Shown in pieces: positions 1 through 6,581 of a stretch of 7,446 nucleotides of DNA. Made by a program: the position numbers and the translations under genes. The stretch covers positions 1 through 7,446 of the forward strand of contig CANEKB010000053.1 of the NCBI GenBank assembly GCA_947427985.1, written 5' to 3'. Position 1 is the first letter of the stretch; every line of letters begins with the position of its first letter. The stretch comes from an uncultured Candidatus Saccharibacteria bacterium (lineage in GTDB: Bacteria; Patescibacteriota; Saccharimonadia; Saccharimonadales; Saccharimonadaceae). The notes beneath the pieces were generated by a model, which ran no database searches, had not been told where the DNA came from, and was given only the letters and a program-made list of their open reading frames with translations.

Positions 1-71
1 GTGAGGTTCATTAGTAGAGGCGGGTTGAATGAACTAAATTAAACGTTAGTGGTTAGTGTTGTAAAAATTAC

Positions 72-100
72 TTGCTAAAACTGGTATAGGGGCGTATAAT
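72..100 (+). promoter_or_regulatory. sigma70-like promoter of the winged-helix/recJ unit
   Basis: TTGCTA at 72-77 and a perfect TATAAT at 95-100 are separated by 17 bp, the optimal spacing. Transcription would start near 107, giving a leader of about 13 nt that contains AGAGGA (111-116) as a ribosome binding site just before the ATG at 120. The heptamer GTTAGTG occurs twice in tandem just upstream (45-58) and could be an operator. The promoter call rests on sequence match alone. Confidence 0.75.
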
Positions 101-119
101 TGAGGAAAAGAGAGGAATT

Positions 120-419
120 ATGCTAGATATTTTTATTACATCACGGGTACGACGAAAGATTGTGGTGGTGTTCGCGAAATATCCAGATTTTAAGACGCAC
201 GTGCGGGCGCTTTCGAAATTAATTAAGGAAGATCCGGGCAATATCCAGCGTGAATTGCAACGTCTAGAACGGGGTAGTTTCCTCATTATGACTCAGAAGG
301 GGAATACACGGATTTATCAAATGAATAAGCAATTCCCACTATTGAAAGAGTTGCAAAGTATGGTGATAAAGTCGCAACAGATGTCAAAAACTAATAAAGC
401 CGACAAGACCATCGGGTGA
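120..419 (+). CDS. small winged-helix DNA-binding protein (ArsR-like fold), putative transcription regulator
   Basis: This 99-residue protein is probably a DNA-binding transcription regulator. Residues about 24-53 form a helix-turn-helix (helices around HVRALSKLI and NIQRELQRLERGSF). They are followed by a beta wing at about 54-67 (LIMTQKGNTRIYQMN) and a last helix at about 72-87 (FPLLKELQSMVIKS). The phrase TSRVRRKIVVVF near the N-terminus is typical of stand-alone winged-helix proteins of archaeal and CPR genomes. No ligand-binding domain or metal-binding cysteine pair is visible, so the signal it senses is unknown. AGAGGA just upstream supports the ATG. The UGA stop overlaps the GTG start of recJ by 4 nt, so the two are probably translationally coupled and co-transcribed from the promoter at 72-100. 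It may autoregulate this unit. That is an inference from position only. Confidence 0.8.
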   Translation: MLDIFITSRVRRKIVVVFAKYPDFKTHVRALSKLIKEDPGNIQRELQRLERGSFLIMTQKGNTRIYQMNKQFPLLKELQSMVIKSQQMSKTNKADKTIG

Positions 420-2062
420 GTAAAATTTTAGAACAGCTACTGGCGAAGCGTGGTTTTGATCGCGCTTTTTTGGCGCCAAAATATGAAGATTCGGTTGATT
501 CATATTTGTTACCAGATATAGAAAAGGCAATCGGACGAGTGAAGCAGGCCGTGGAACGGAGTGAGCGAGTTCTGATTTATGGCGATTATGATGTGGATGG
601 AGTGACGGCGAGTACAGCACTATGTGATGCTTTAAGTTTGGCTGGAGTGAAGGAAATCGAAATTATGTTGCCGAATCGTTTCACGGACGGCTATGGAATG
701 AGTAAAAAAGTTGTTCAAAAAGTCGCCGAAACTCAGCAGAAAACTGAGGAGAAGCCGGTAACGTTAGTTTTTACAGTGGACTGCGGTAGCCGCAATAATG
801 AGATTGTAGCTGAGCTGCAGGCGCTCGGGGTGGATACGGTAGTGACAGACCATCACGAGTGTGGCGAGGAACTGCCGGAGGCGATAGCAATAGTGAATCC
901 GAAGCGGCGCGATTGGTTGCCGGGGAGGGATGAGCTGGAGAAGGCTTTGGAATTGAGGGAATTAGCAGGAGTGGGAGTAGCGTTTAAGCTGGCGCAGGCA
1001 CTAGTCAAAGCCGGGTTAATTCCGAATGGGCAGGAAAAGTGGTTGTTGGATTTAGTTGCAATCGGCACAATTTGTGATAGCATGACGCTAACGGGCGAAA
1101 ATCGTCGGCTTTGTCGTTATGGGATGCTGGTCTTAGAGAAGACGAGACGACCAGGATTAAAAGAATTGATGTTGCTTGCGGGGGTAAAGAAGCTAGACAG
1201 CGAGGCGATCGGGTTTCAGATTGGTCCGCGGCTGAACGCGGCGGGACGGATGGATACAGCGGAGAAGGCTTTAGAACTTTTAATGGCAAAACGACGGCCA
1301 GTAGCGGCTCAACTTGCCTTGGAGTTGGAGACTTTAAATAAGGAACGTCGTAAGCAACAGCAGACAGCGATTAAAGAGATTGAGCAGCAGGGGATTAGTG
1401 ACGATCCGGTGATTGTGGTCTCGGGAGAATGGCACGAGGGGATTTTGGGGATTATTGCGGGGCGATTGACGGAAAATTATCGACGACCGGCATTTGTTTT
1501 TGGTCCAGCGGAAGGAATTTTGAAGGGGTCGGGACGGAGTTTTGGCGACTTTAACTTGGCGACGGCGTTGGATATTTGCCAGAAGTATATTATTGGTGGT
1601 GGCGGACATGCAGGGGCGTGCGGGGTGAAGTTGGCAGCAGATGGGCTGGAGGACTTCCGAACGGCGGTAAATGAGTATTATTGGGCGCTAAATTTGCAGG
1701 ATCAGGAACGCTTTTTGGAAACCGAGGCCGATGTGGTAGTGGAAGAGTTTGCCGAGTTGTCACTGGAGCTAATTGAGGAGTTGAGTAAACTAGAGCCATA
1801 TGGGCAAGGAAACGCCGAGCCAGTATTTTTGCTTTCGGGGGTGAGAGTAGTAGATGTGGGTAAGTTGGGCACAGATGGGCAACATCTGCGCTTGACGGTT
1901 TGGGACAAACAGGGCAAGAGCTTTAAACTGATGTGTTTTTATGCGCCGGAGGAATATCTGAAGCTGAGTGGTGGAGAGATTATTGATGCTTGGATTACGC
2001 TAACGGAGAATGAGTTTCGGGGGATTCGAAGTGTCGAAGGAAGGATTGTAAAATTAGGGTAG
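416..2062 (+). CDS. recJ: single-stranded-DNA-specific exonuclease RecJ
   Basis: RecJ is a DHH-family 5'-3' exonuclease that degrades single-stranded DNA during recombination, mismatch repair and replication-fork rescue. At 548 residues it is close to the usual length. The metal-binding motifs are present in order: DYDVDG at 57-62, VDCG at 121-124, DHH at 145-147, and GTICD near 217-221. PRLNAAGRMD at 271-280 is the conserved motif joining the two core domains. The DHHA1 domain carries GGGGHAG at 394-400, and the C-terminal OB-fold region begins after LEPYGQGN (459-466). All expected catalytic residues appear intact. The GTG start at 416 overlaps the preceding gene's stop (GTGA), and no strong Shine-Dalgarno is seen, so expression probably depends on coupling. 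The UAG stop lies inside the left arm of the long palindrome that follows. Confidence 0.95.
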   Translation: MSKILEQLLAKRGFDRAFLAPKYEDSVDSYLLPDIEKAIGRVKQAVERSERVLIYGDYDVDGVTASTALCDALSLAGVKEIEIMLPNRFTDGYGMSKKVVQKVAETQQKTEEKPVTLVFTVDCGSRNNEIVAELQALGVDTVVTDHHECGEELPEAIAIVNPKRRDWLPGRDELEKALELRELAGVGVAFKLAQALVKAGLIPNGQEKWLLDLVAIGTICDSMTLTGENRRLCRYGMLVLEKTRRPGLKELMLLAGVKKLDSEAIGFQIGPRLNAAGRMDTAEKALELLMAKRRPVAAQLALELETLNKERRKQQQTAIKEIEQQGISDDPVIVVSGEWHEGILGIIAGRLTENYRRPAFVFGPAEGILKGSGRSFGDFNLATALDICQKYIIGGGGHAGACGVKLAADGLEDFRTAVNEYYWALNLQDQERFLETEADVVVEEFAELSLELIEELSKLEPYGQGNAEPVFLLSGVRVVDVGKLGTDGQHLRLTVWDKQGKSFKLMCFYAPEEYLKLSGGEIIDAWITLTENEFRGIRSVEGRIVKLG

Positions 2063-2200
2063 TCAGGCGGGTATAAGTTTGGATGTTTTCGTGAGCCGGT
2101 GAGCCTCTCAAAATCGATCGCTTCGCTCCATGATTTTGACCCAGCTCAGCCGGGAAATACTCACAAAATCACCCAAACTTATACCCGCCTGACCACCCTA
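2055..2200. repeat. long imperfect palindrome between recJ and rpsU (extended hairpin)
   Basis: Outer arms 2055-2095 and 2160-2200 are reverse complements with 37 of 41 positions paired. The four exceptions are 2061/2194, 2083/2172, 2086/2169 and 2090/2165. Nested inside are CCGG (2096-2099) with CCGG (2150-2153), TGAGC (2100-2104) with GCTCA (2144-2148), and TCAAAATC (2108-2115) with GATTTTGA (2132-2139). The whole segment can fold as one extended hairpin. In a minus-strand transcript three of the four outer mismatches become G-U pairs. The left arm includes the recJ stop codon. No clear target-site duplication flanks it. It could be a structured RNA, a convergent-transcription barrier or a dispersed palindromic element; I cannot tell which. 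Confidence 0.85.
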
Positions 2201-2245
2201 GCTTTACAGTTTTGTTTTTATGAGAACCCGAGAAGAATAGCCTAA

Positions 2246-2285
2246 AAATAAAATATCTCCACCGGTCGGTGGAGATATTTTATTT
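2246..2285 (-). terminator. intrinsic terminator of rpsU, possibly bidirectional
   Basis: A perfect 18-bp stem (2246-2263 with 2268-2285) closes on a 4-nt loop (2264-2267). Its top is the GC-rich part (CTCCACC) and its base is A/T-rich. In the minus direction the stem base and the bases after it supply a T-rich tract (TTTTATTTTT), as expected for an intrinsic terminator. The rpsU stop codon (2280-2282) is itself inside the stem. On the plus strand the hairpin is followed by TTTTATTTG, so it may also stop weak recJ read-through. Confidence 0.85.
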
Positions 2286-2498
2286 GAGCCCTAGGCGCAT
2301 ACGCTCGGCTTTTTCAGCTCGGCGGGCCTCGCGAATGATTGCCTTATTGCGACGTTCGCGCTTAGAAATCGGCTTCGAAAAACGTAGCTGCGACTTCTTG
2401 AGGGGCATGATACCACTCTGCAAAACCTTGCGATTGAAGCGGCGGATTAGGTTCTCGTTCGCCTCGTTCTGGTCTTTTCTAGTAACTTTGATTGCCAT
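2280..2498 (-). CDS. rpsU: small ribosomal subunit protein bS21
   Basis: This 72-residue, strongly basic protein matches bS21, which binds the 30S platform near the 3' end of 16S rRNA and helps select translation starts. The family pattern is clear: an N-terminal segment with NENLIRRFNRKVLQSG (residues about 15-30), then the Arg/Lys-rich helical tail KRERRNKAIIREARRAEKAERMR. It stands alone on the minus strand, divergent from adk and convergent with recJ. Its promoter lies so close to the ATG at 2498 that the mRNA should have a leader of only a few bases, which leaves no room for a normal Shine-Dalgarno. The stop codon lies within the terminator stem. Confidence 0.93.
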   Translation of the reverse strand: MAIKVTRKDQNEANENLIRRFNRKVLQSGIMPLKKSQLRFSKPISKRERRNKAIIREARRAEKAERMRLGLK

Positions 2499-2507
2499 AT
2501 GCCCTGT

Positions 2508-2536
2508 ATTATAGCAAAGTTTTCTCTATTTGCCAA
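2508..2536 (-). promoter_or_regulatory. rpsU promoter, near-leaderless
   Basis: Read on the minus strand, TTGGCA (2536-2531) and TATAAT (2513-2508) are exactly 17 bp apart, and the -10 is preceded by TGC (an extended -10). Only 9 bases separate the -10 from the ATG at 2498, so transcription should begin about 2-5 nt before the start codon. This is one of the best promoter matches in the window. Its -35 region overlaps the upstream part of the adk promoter on the other strand. Confidence 0.85.
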
Positions 2537-2555
2537 GACTTATTTATGCTATAAT
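2530..2555 (+). promoter_or_regulatory. adk-map promoter (extended -10)
   Basis: TATAAT at 2550-2555 is preceded by TGC (2547-2549), forming an extended -10. The best -35-like match, TTGCCA at 2530-2535, is only 14 bp away, so the promoter probably relies on the extended -10. The start would fall near 2562, leaving an 11-nt leader holding AGGAAG before the ATG at 2573. It is back to back with the rpsU promoter, sharing the bases around 2531-2536. Confidence 0.7.
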
Positions 2556-2572
2556 GAGATGAAAGGAAGAAG

Positions 2573-3115
2573 ATGATTATATTAATGGGCTTGGCGGGCT
2601 CGGGCAAGAGTACGCAGGGGAAAAAATTAGCAGAGTTGACTGGTCGAGTATGGATCTCGGCAGGACAAGTACTGCGCGACGCGAATGATCCAGAAATTAG
2701 CCGAATTCAAGAGTCGGGTAAACTAGTCGATGATATGCTAACCGTGAAATTGATGGCTGAAAAAATGGCCGAAGTGGTACGGAGTGGTCGCGATGCGATT
2801 TTGGATGGCTTCCCGCGCGATGTTGAGCAAGCGGAATGGATTGCGGAAAATATCGCTGAGGTGATGCAGCTAGTCGTGATTATTGAGGTGCCGAAGGAAG
2901 AGCTTTATAAGCGGCTAGAGTTGCGGGGCCGAGCGGATGACCTTGATAGGGGTGCAATAGAGGAGCGTTTTCGAATTGTTGAACAAAATATTTATTCAGT
3001 TTGTGAGATATTATCGGCTAAGGGCGTGAAAATTACGAAGATTGACGGAACAGGGACGCCGGACGAGGTTTTTGAGCGTCTAAAAGCGGTAGTAACGGAG
3101 GTAGAAAGTGAGTAA
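2573..3115 (+). CDS. adk: adenylate kinase, short form
   Basis: This nucleoside monophosphate kinase interconverts ATP + AMP and 2 ADP in the cytosol. The P-loop GLAGSGKST is at residues 6-14. The NMP-binding segment ISAGQVLRD (28-36) has the conserved arginine at 35. DGFPRD (78-83) is the AMP-binding signature. RGRADD (118-123) with R132 supplies the LID-side arginines. At 180 residues it is shorter than typical bacterial Adk (about 215). The LID is reduced to a short loop and the zinc/LID insert is absent, as in short-type kinases. UMP/CMP kinase activity is a less likely alternative, because the next gene is map and adk-map is a classic pair. The gene overlaps map by 8 nt. AGGAAG just upstream supports the ATG. 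Confidence 0.9.
   Translation: MIILMGLAGSGKSTQGKKLAELTGRVWISAGQVLRDANDPEISRIQESGKLVDDMLTVKLMAEKMAEVVRSGRDAILDGFPRDVEQAEWIAENIAEVMQLVVIIEVPKEELYKRLELRGRADDLDRGAIEERFRIVEQNIYSVCEILSAKGVKITKIDGTGTPDEVFERLKAVVTEVESE
3097..3102 (+). promoter_or_regulatory. strong Shine-Dalgarno for map inside adk
   Basis: GGAGGT lies 5 nt before the GTG at 3108, within the last codons of adk. It fixes the map start despite the rare GTG codon and the 8-nt overlap with adk. Confidence 0.8.
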
Positions 3116-3893
3116 AAAACTTATACAAGATAGTGAGAGTCTGGCAGAGTTGGAGAAGAAAATTACCGCTATGCGTAAAGGAGGGAAGATTTTAGGGGGA
3201 GTCTTGAGAGATTTGAAAGCTTACGTAAAACCGGGGATGACTGGTAAGGAAATTGATGCTTGGGTAAGGAAGACGATCGAGGAACGCGGAGCGAAGGTGG
3301 CTTATGATTTTCTAGAAGAGAAGTTCCCAGGGGCAATTTGTATTTCAGTGAACGACGCTTTGGTGCATGGGGCACCGACTGATGAACCGCTTGAAGAAGG
3401 TGATAAGGTGAGCTTCGACCTCGATGTACTGTATGACGGTTATTACACCGATTCAGCCTTTACGATGATCGTGGGAGGGAAGGGTTCACCGGCGGTAAAA
3501 CAGATGATTCAGACGACCGAGAAATCGATGTGGGCAGGAATTGATGTGGTGCGGGCAGGTGCGAAGATTGGTGATATTGGTTACGCAGTGGAGAAGGTCT
3601 TGCGTAAGGGGAAGCTTGGAGTGATCGAGAACTACGTTGGGCATGGAATCGGCAAAACTATGCACGAGAAACCGTGGGTGCCGAATTATGGAATTAGGGG
3701 ACATGGCTACACACTTAAAGTGGGCGATACAATTTGTATTGAACCAATGTCGTGTCTCGGTAAGCCATCAAACTACGTTGATAAAGATAGCGATTGGACC
3801 GTACGAATGAAAGATGGGTCGATCGGTTGTCATTGTGAACATACGGTACTGGTAACCGAAGATGGTTGTGAGGTGTTGACGCTACCGGATTAG
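3108..3893 (+). CDS. map: methionine aminopeptidase, type I
   Basis: This metalloenzyme removes the initiator methionine from nascent proteins after deformylation. At 261 residues it matches the family. The metal ligands are visible: D104 (in FDLDVLYDG), D115 (YTDSA), H179 (GHGIG), E212 (IEPM) and E244 (CEHTV). The substrate histidines are H87 (ALVHGAP) and H186 (MHEKP). About 20 extra residues precede the usual start of the fold (MRKGGKIL). The GTG start is supported by GGAGGT 5 nt upstream. The order adk-map is familiar from the secY-adk-map-infA ribosomal region, but here neither secY nor infA is next to it. The promoter for ftsA lies in the last codons of this gene. Confidence 0.95.
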   Translation: MSKKLIQDSESLAELEKKITAMRKGGKILGGVLRDLKAYVKPGMTGKEIDAWVRKTIEERGAKVAYDFLEEKFPGAICISVNDALVHGAPTDEPLEEGDKVSFDLDVLYDGYYTDSAFTMIVGGKGSPAVKQMIQTTEKSMWAGIDVVRAGAKIGDIGYAVEKVLRKGKLGVIENYVGHGIGKTMHEKPWVPNYGIRGHGYTLKVGDTICIEPMSCLGKPSNYVDKDSDWTVRMKDGSIGCHCEHTVLVTEDGCEVLTLPD

Positions 3894-3905
3894 CGGTGAT
3901 ATAAT
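3876..3905 (+). promoter_or_regulatory. ftsA promoter within the map 3' end, leaderless layout
   Basis: TTGACG (3876-3881) and a perfect TATAAT (3900-3905) are 18 bp apart. TGA before the -10 makes it an extended -10. Only 6 bases lie between the -10 and the ATG at 3912, so the expected transcription start (about 7 nt after the -10) falls on the A of the start codon. No Shine-Dalgarno is seen between the map stop and the ATG. Confidence 0.8.
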
Positions 3906-3911
3906 AAGCTT

Positions 3912-5138
3912 ATGGATGAAATTTCACGCTACGTAGCTGGGGTTGACGTCGGGACGGCGAACGTTCGGGCGGTGGTTGCGAGTATTAGCGCGAATGGGCA
4001 GCTAAATGTGATTGGTTACGGCGAGGCGCCGAATTCTGGTATGCGTCGTGGGGTAGTGGCGAACTTGGCTGGACCACAGCAGGCTATTAATAAGGTACTC
4101 TGTGACGTCGAGCGAATGAGCGGCTATAATGTGAACTCGGCAGCTTTTTCGATTAATGGTTCACAAATTATTTCGACGCGGACAGAGGGGATGATTGCGG
4201 TAGGGGCGATCGAGCACGAGATTAACATTGATGATTTGGAGCGGGTAGAGGAAGTGGCGCTCCAGGGGCGAACTTCTCCGAATCATCGTGTGCTTAGAGT
4301 GGTGCCGTTGCAGTTTATTTTAGACGGGCAGGGTGGTATTAAGGACCCGTTAGGGATGACCGGTTCACGGTTGGAGATGCAAGCGAATGTTGTATCAACA
4401 ATTACGCCGAACTATGACAATCTTTGTAAGGTGGCGGAGCTTGCGAATGCGGCAGCTGAGCAGGTGGTACCAAGCGCGATTGCGGCGGCACGTGCGGTCT
4501 TAACGGAACGCCAGATGGAAAATGGCGTTGCAGTAGTAGATATTGGCGCGGCGACGACAGGAGTGGCAATTTTTGAGGAAAATGATTTGCAATATATTGG
4601 TGTAGTGCCGGTTGGTTCGAATAACATTACGAACGATTTGGCCGTGATGCTGGCGATTGATACGGAGATTGCAGAAGAGATCAAGCGACGCTTTGCGACG
4701 GGGAATTTTGGTGAGAGCGAGAGCCCGGTTGTGATTCGTTGGCGCGGTAAAGAGTTGCGTTTTGAACGCGATCAAATTGACGAGGTGGTGCAGGCGCGGT
4801 TGGAGGAGATTTTGGAGTTGGTGCGCAAAGAACTAAAGAAGGCGCGTTACGAGCAAAGGCTCCCGGAAGGAGTGGTTTTGACGGGCGGTGGTGCACGGAT
4901 GCGAGATATTGAAAAATTTGTGCGAGCGACTCTGAATACGTCGGTGAAGATTGGGGCGCCGGCTGGGTTGACAGGAGTAACAGATGCCGTTGAGCGACCA
5001 GAATATGCGACGGCCGTAGGTCTGATGTTGATGGCAGCGGATGGTGGGGGAAGTGGTGTGCCAAAGAAGATGCAGAAAAGATCGAAAAAATCAGGTAAGA
5101 AGGGCGGTTTTTTCAAGAAAGTGTTGGGGAAGTTTTAA
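3912..5138 (+). CDS. ftsA: cell division protein FtsA
   Basis: FtsA is an actin-like ATPase that tethers FtsZ to the inner face of the membrane and recruits later division proteins. At 408 residues it is of normal length. Phosphate-1 motif GVDVGTANVR is at 10-19, phosphate-2 motif VVDIGAATTG at 208-217, and the adenosine motif VVLTGGGARM at 321-330. The FtsA-specific 1C subdomain lies between about 85 and 170. The tail (385-408) is Lys-rich and ends in FFKKVLGKF, a likely amphipathic membrane-targeting helix. The start follows the map stop by 18 nt. No ribosome binding site precedes it and the promoter places the mRNA start at the ATG, so it appears leaderless. ftsZ follows after 144 nt (156 nt to the preferred ATG) with its own promoter. 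Identity is certain; the leaderless claim is inference. Confidence 0.95.
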   Translation: MDEISRYVAGVDVGTANVRAVVASISANGQLNVIGYGEAPNSGMRRGVVANLAGPQQAINKVLCDVERMSGYNVNSAAFSINGSQIISTRTEGMIAVGAIEHEINIDDLERVEEVALQGRTSPNHRVLRVVPLQFILDGQGGIKDPLGMTGSRLEMQANVVSTITPNYDNLCKVAELANAAAEQVVPSAIAAARAVLTERQMENGVAVVDIGAATTGVAIFEENDLQYIGVVPVGSNNITNDLAVMLAIDTEIAEEIKRRFATGNFGESESPVVIRWRGKELRFERDQIDEVVQARLEEILELVRKELKKARYEQRLPEGVVLTGGGARMRDIEKFVRATLNTSVKIGAPAGLTGVTDAVERPEYATAVGLMLMAADGGGSGVPKKMQKRSKKSGKKGGFFKKVLGKF

Positions 5139-5241
5139 GGTTATTTTAAGATAAGCTTAAGCTTTTATAAAAATTGAGTAAAAAAGTTGTTCAGGGGAGG
5201 GCGTTCCAGACTTTTTTGACGAAAAAATAGGGAAGAACTGG
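5139..5241 (+). other. ftsA-ftsZ spacer with phased A-tracts and competing short hairpins
   Basis: No gene fits here. A/T runs at 5169-5173 (A5), 5180-5185 (A6), 5212-5217 (T6) and 5222-5227 (A6) have centres about 11.5, 32 and 10 bp apart, near whole helical turns, so the DNA may be curved just upstream of the ftsZ promoter. The same runs allow two exclusive hairpins: 5180-5187 with 5210-5217 (8 bp), or 5212-5217 with 5222-5227 (6 bp, loop GACG). No convincing terminator for ftsA is present, so some read-through into ftsZ is likely. Confidence 0.45.
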
Positions 5242-5270
5242 TTGTGTTAGGCTGGGAGGTGTGCTATATT
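5242..5270 (+). promoter_or_regulatory. ftsZ promoter (extended -10)
   Basis: TTGTGT (5242-5247) and TATATT (5265-5270) are separated by 17 bp, and TGC precedes the -10. Transcription should start near 5277. This promoter would drive ftsZ and the two tightly packed genes after it. Confidence 0.75.
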
Positions 5271-5284
5271 AGAGATAGATAAGT

Positions 5285-5288
5285 GGAG
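5285..5288 (+). promoter_or_regulatory. Shine-Dalgarno that decides the ftsZ start
   Basis: GGAG sits 6 nt before the ATG at 5295. It overlaps the alternative in-frame GTG (5283), which itself has no good upstream site and would lie only about 6 nt from the predicted transcript start. This favours ATG 5295. Confidence 0.7.
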
Positions 5289-5294
5289 AAAAAT

Positions 5295-6578
5295 ATGCCT
5301 GAGATTAAGCCAACAGAGGTAGAGAGTTCAGCAAGCATTAAGGTTGTCGGTGTAGGTGGCGCAGGCGGCTCAGCGGTCGCAAGGATGAAGGAAATCGGTC
5401 TTGCCGGGGTGGAGTTCGTAGCGGTGAATACTGATGCGCAGGCCTTGCATCATTCGACGGCTGATGTGAAGGTGCACATTGGTAAGGGGCTAGGCGCCGG
5501 TGGTGATCCGGACAAAGGACGTGAGGCGGCCGAAAACGGACGTGAGGCGATTGGTAAGGCGCTAGAAGGTGCGGATATGGTGTTCATCACGCTAGGTGCA
5601 GGTGGCGGTACAGGATCGGGGGCGGGCCCAGTAGTGGCGGAAGAGTCGAAGGGCCGTGATATTCTGACCGTTGGTGTAGCGACTAAGCCGTTTACGTTCG
5701 AAGGTGCGCGTCGCCGCGAAAACGCAGATCGAGCGATTGACGAGCTATCGCAGCGAGTAGATGCCCTGATTACAATCCCGAATGATCGTTTACTCCAGAC
5801 GATTGATCCGCGGACTCCGTTGACAGAGACGTTTAAGATTGCTGACGACGTCTTGCGTCAAGGTGTGCAGGGGATTTCTGAGCTCATTACCGAGCATTCG
5901 CTAATTAATCTTGACTTTGCTGATGTGAAAGCGATCATGAAGAACGCTGGGTCAGCTTTGATGGGAATTGGTCGGGCTTCGGGTGACAATCGGGCAACCT
6001 TAGCAGCGCAACAGGCGATCGAGTCGCCACTGATTGAAGTAAAGATTGATGGTGCGCGTGGTGTGCTCTTTAGCGTGGCGGGTGGTTATGATATGGCGAT
6101 GAGCGAAATTCAGGAAGCAGCCGAGGTAATTACTCAGGCAGTTTCGCCGGACGCAAATATTATCTTTGGTGCTAGTATCCGTCCAGAATTGGAAGATGAG
6201 ATGGTGGTTACGGTAGTGGCGACAGGGTTTGACTCGGAATACTATCGGAAGCTTGACGCGGAGCGAGCAGCGGCTGAACCAGTGAAGGAAGAGCCGGTGG
6301 ATAGCTACGGCGGGTATGGTAGTGGCTATACTAATACGATTGGGAGTGCCCCGAGCGTGAATGAGATGGGTAGCTATGGTCATAGAAGTGAACCAATAGT
6401 GAGCGAGCCGAAAGTTGAACGACCCGAACCAGAACACCGGACAGTGGAGTCTGTGACAAACGATTTCGCATCCGAGAATCGTACGAACATGTGGGACAAC
6501 ATCCGAAACAGTGAACAAGAGGATGACCTAGATGTTCCACCAACTCTTCGGGACCGACTACGCGGGAAGCGAGATTAA
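5295..6578 (+). CDS. ftsZ: cell division GTPase FtsZ
   Basis: FtsZ is a tubulin-like GTPase that polymerises into the division ring. The ATG at 5295 gives 427 residues. An upstream in-frame GTG at 5283 would add MEKN but lacks a ribosome binding site. Counting from that GTG, the fold begins at IKVVGVGGAGG (19-29), the tubulin signature GAGGGTGSGAG is at 105-115, and the catalytic T7 loop NLDFAD is at 209-214. A disordered linker rich in Gly, Tyr, Ser and Glu runs from about 325 to 410. The C-terminal peptide (DLDVPPTLRDR, 415-425) resembles the conserved FtsA-binding tail and is followed by basic residues. The NrdR-like gene starts 3 nt after the stop, in the same frame. The ftsA-ftsZ order is the standard division-cluster core, here without mur genes or ftsQ. 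Confidence 0.96.
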   Translation: MPEIKPTEVESSASIKVVGVGGAGGSAVARMKEIGLAGVEFVAVNTDAQALHHSTADVKVHIGKGLGAGGDPDKGREAAENGREAIGKALEGADMVFITLGAGGGTGSGAGPVVAEESKGRDILTVGVATKPFTFEGARRRENADRAIDELSQRVDALITIPNDRLLQTIDPRTPLTETFKIADDVLRQGVQGISELITEHSLINLDFADVKAIMKNAGSALMGIGRASGDNRATLAAQQAIESPLIEVKIDGARGVLFSVAGGYDMAMSEIQEAAEVITQAVSPDANIIFGASIRPELEDEMVVTVVATGFDSEYYRKLDAERAAAEPVKEEPVDSYGGYGSGYTNTIGSAPSVNEMGSYGHRSEPIVSEPKVERPEPEHRTVESVTNDFASENRTNMWDNIRNSEQEDDLDVPPTLRDRLRGKRD

Positions 6579-6581
6579 CTT

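Noticed and set aside
1..42. An open frame from the window edge ending in TAA at 40-42, encoding VRFISRGGLNELN
   Set aside because: It could be the tail of an upstream gene, but 13 codons without homology evidence are too few. A 7-bp inverted repeat (6-12 with 28-34) overlaps it and lacks a T-run.
5283..5294. The GTG at 5283 as the ftsZ start
   Set aside because: It lies only about 6 nt after the predicted transcript start with no ribosome binding site, and it overlaps the GGAG that serves the ATG at 5295.
6000..6518. A 172-codon minus-strand reading frame inside ftsZ
   Set aside because: It is the complement of a confidently identified ftsZ and its linker. No start signal or domain is seen.
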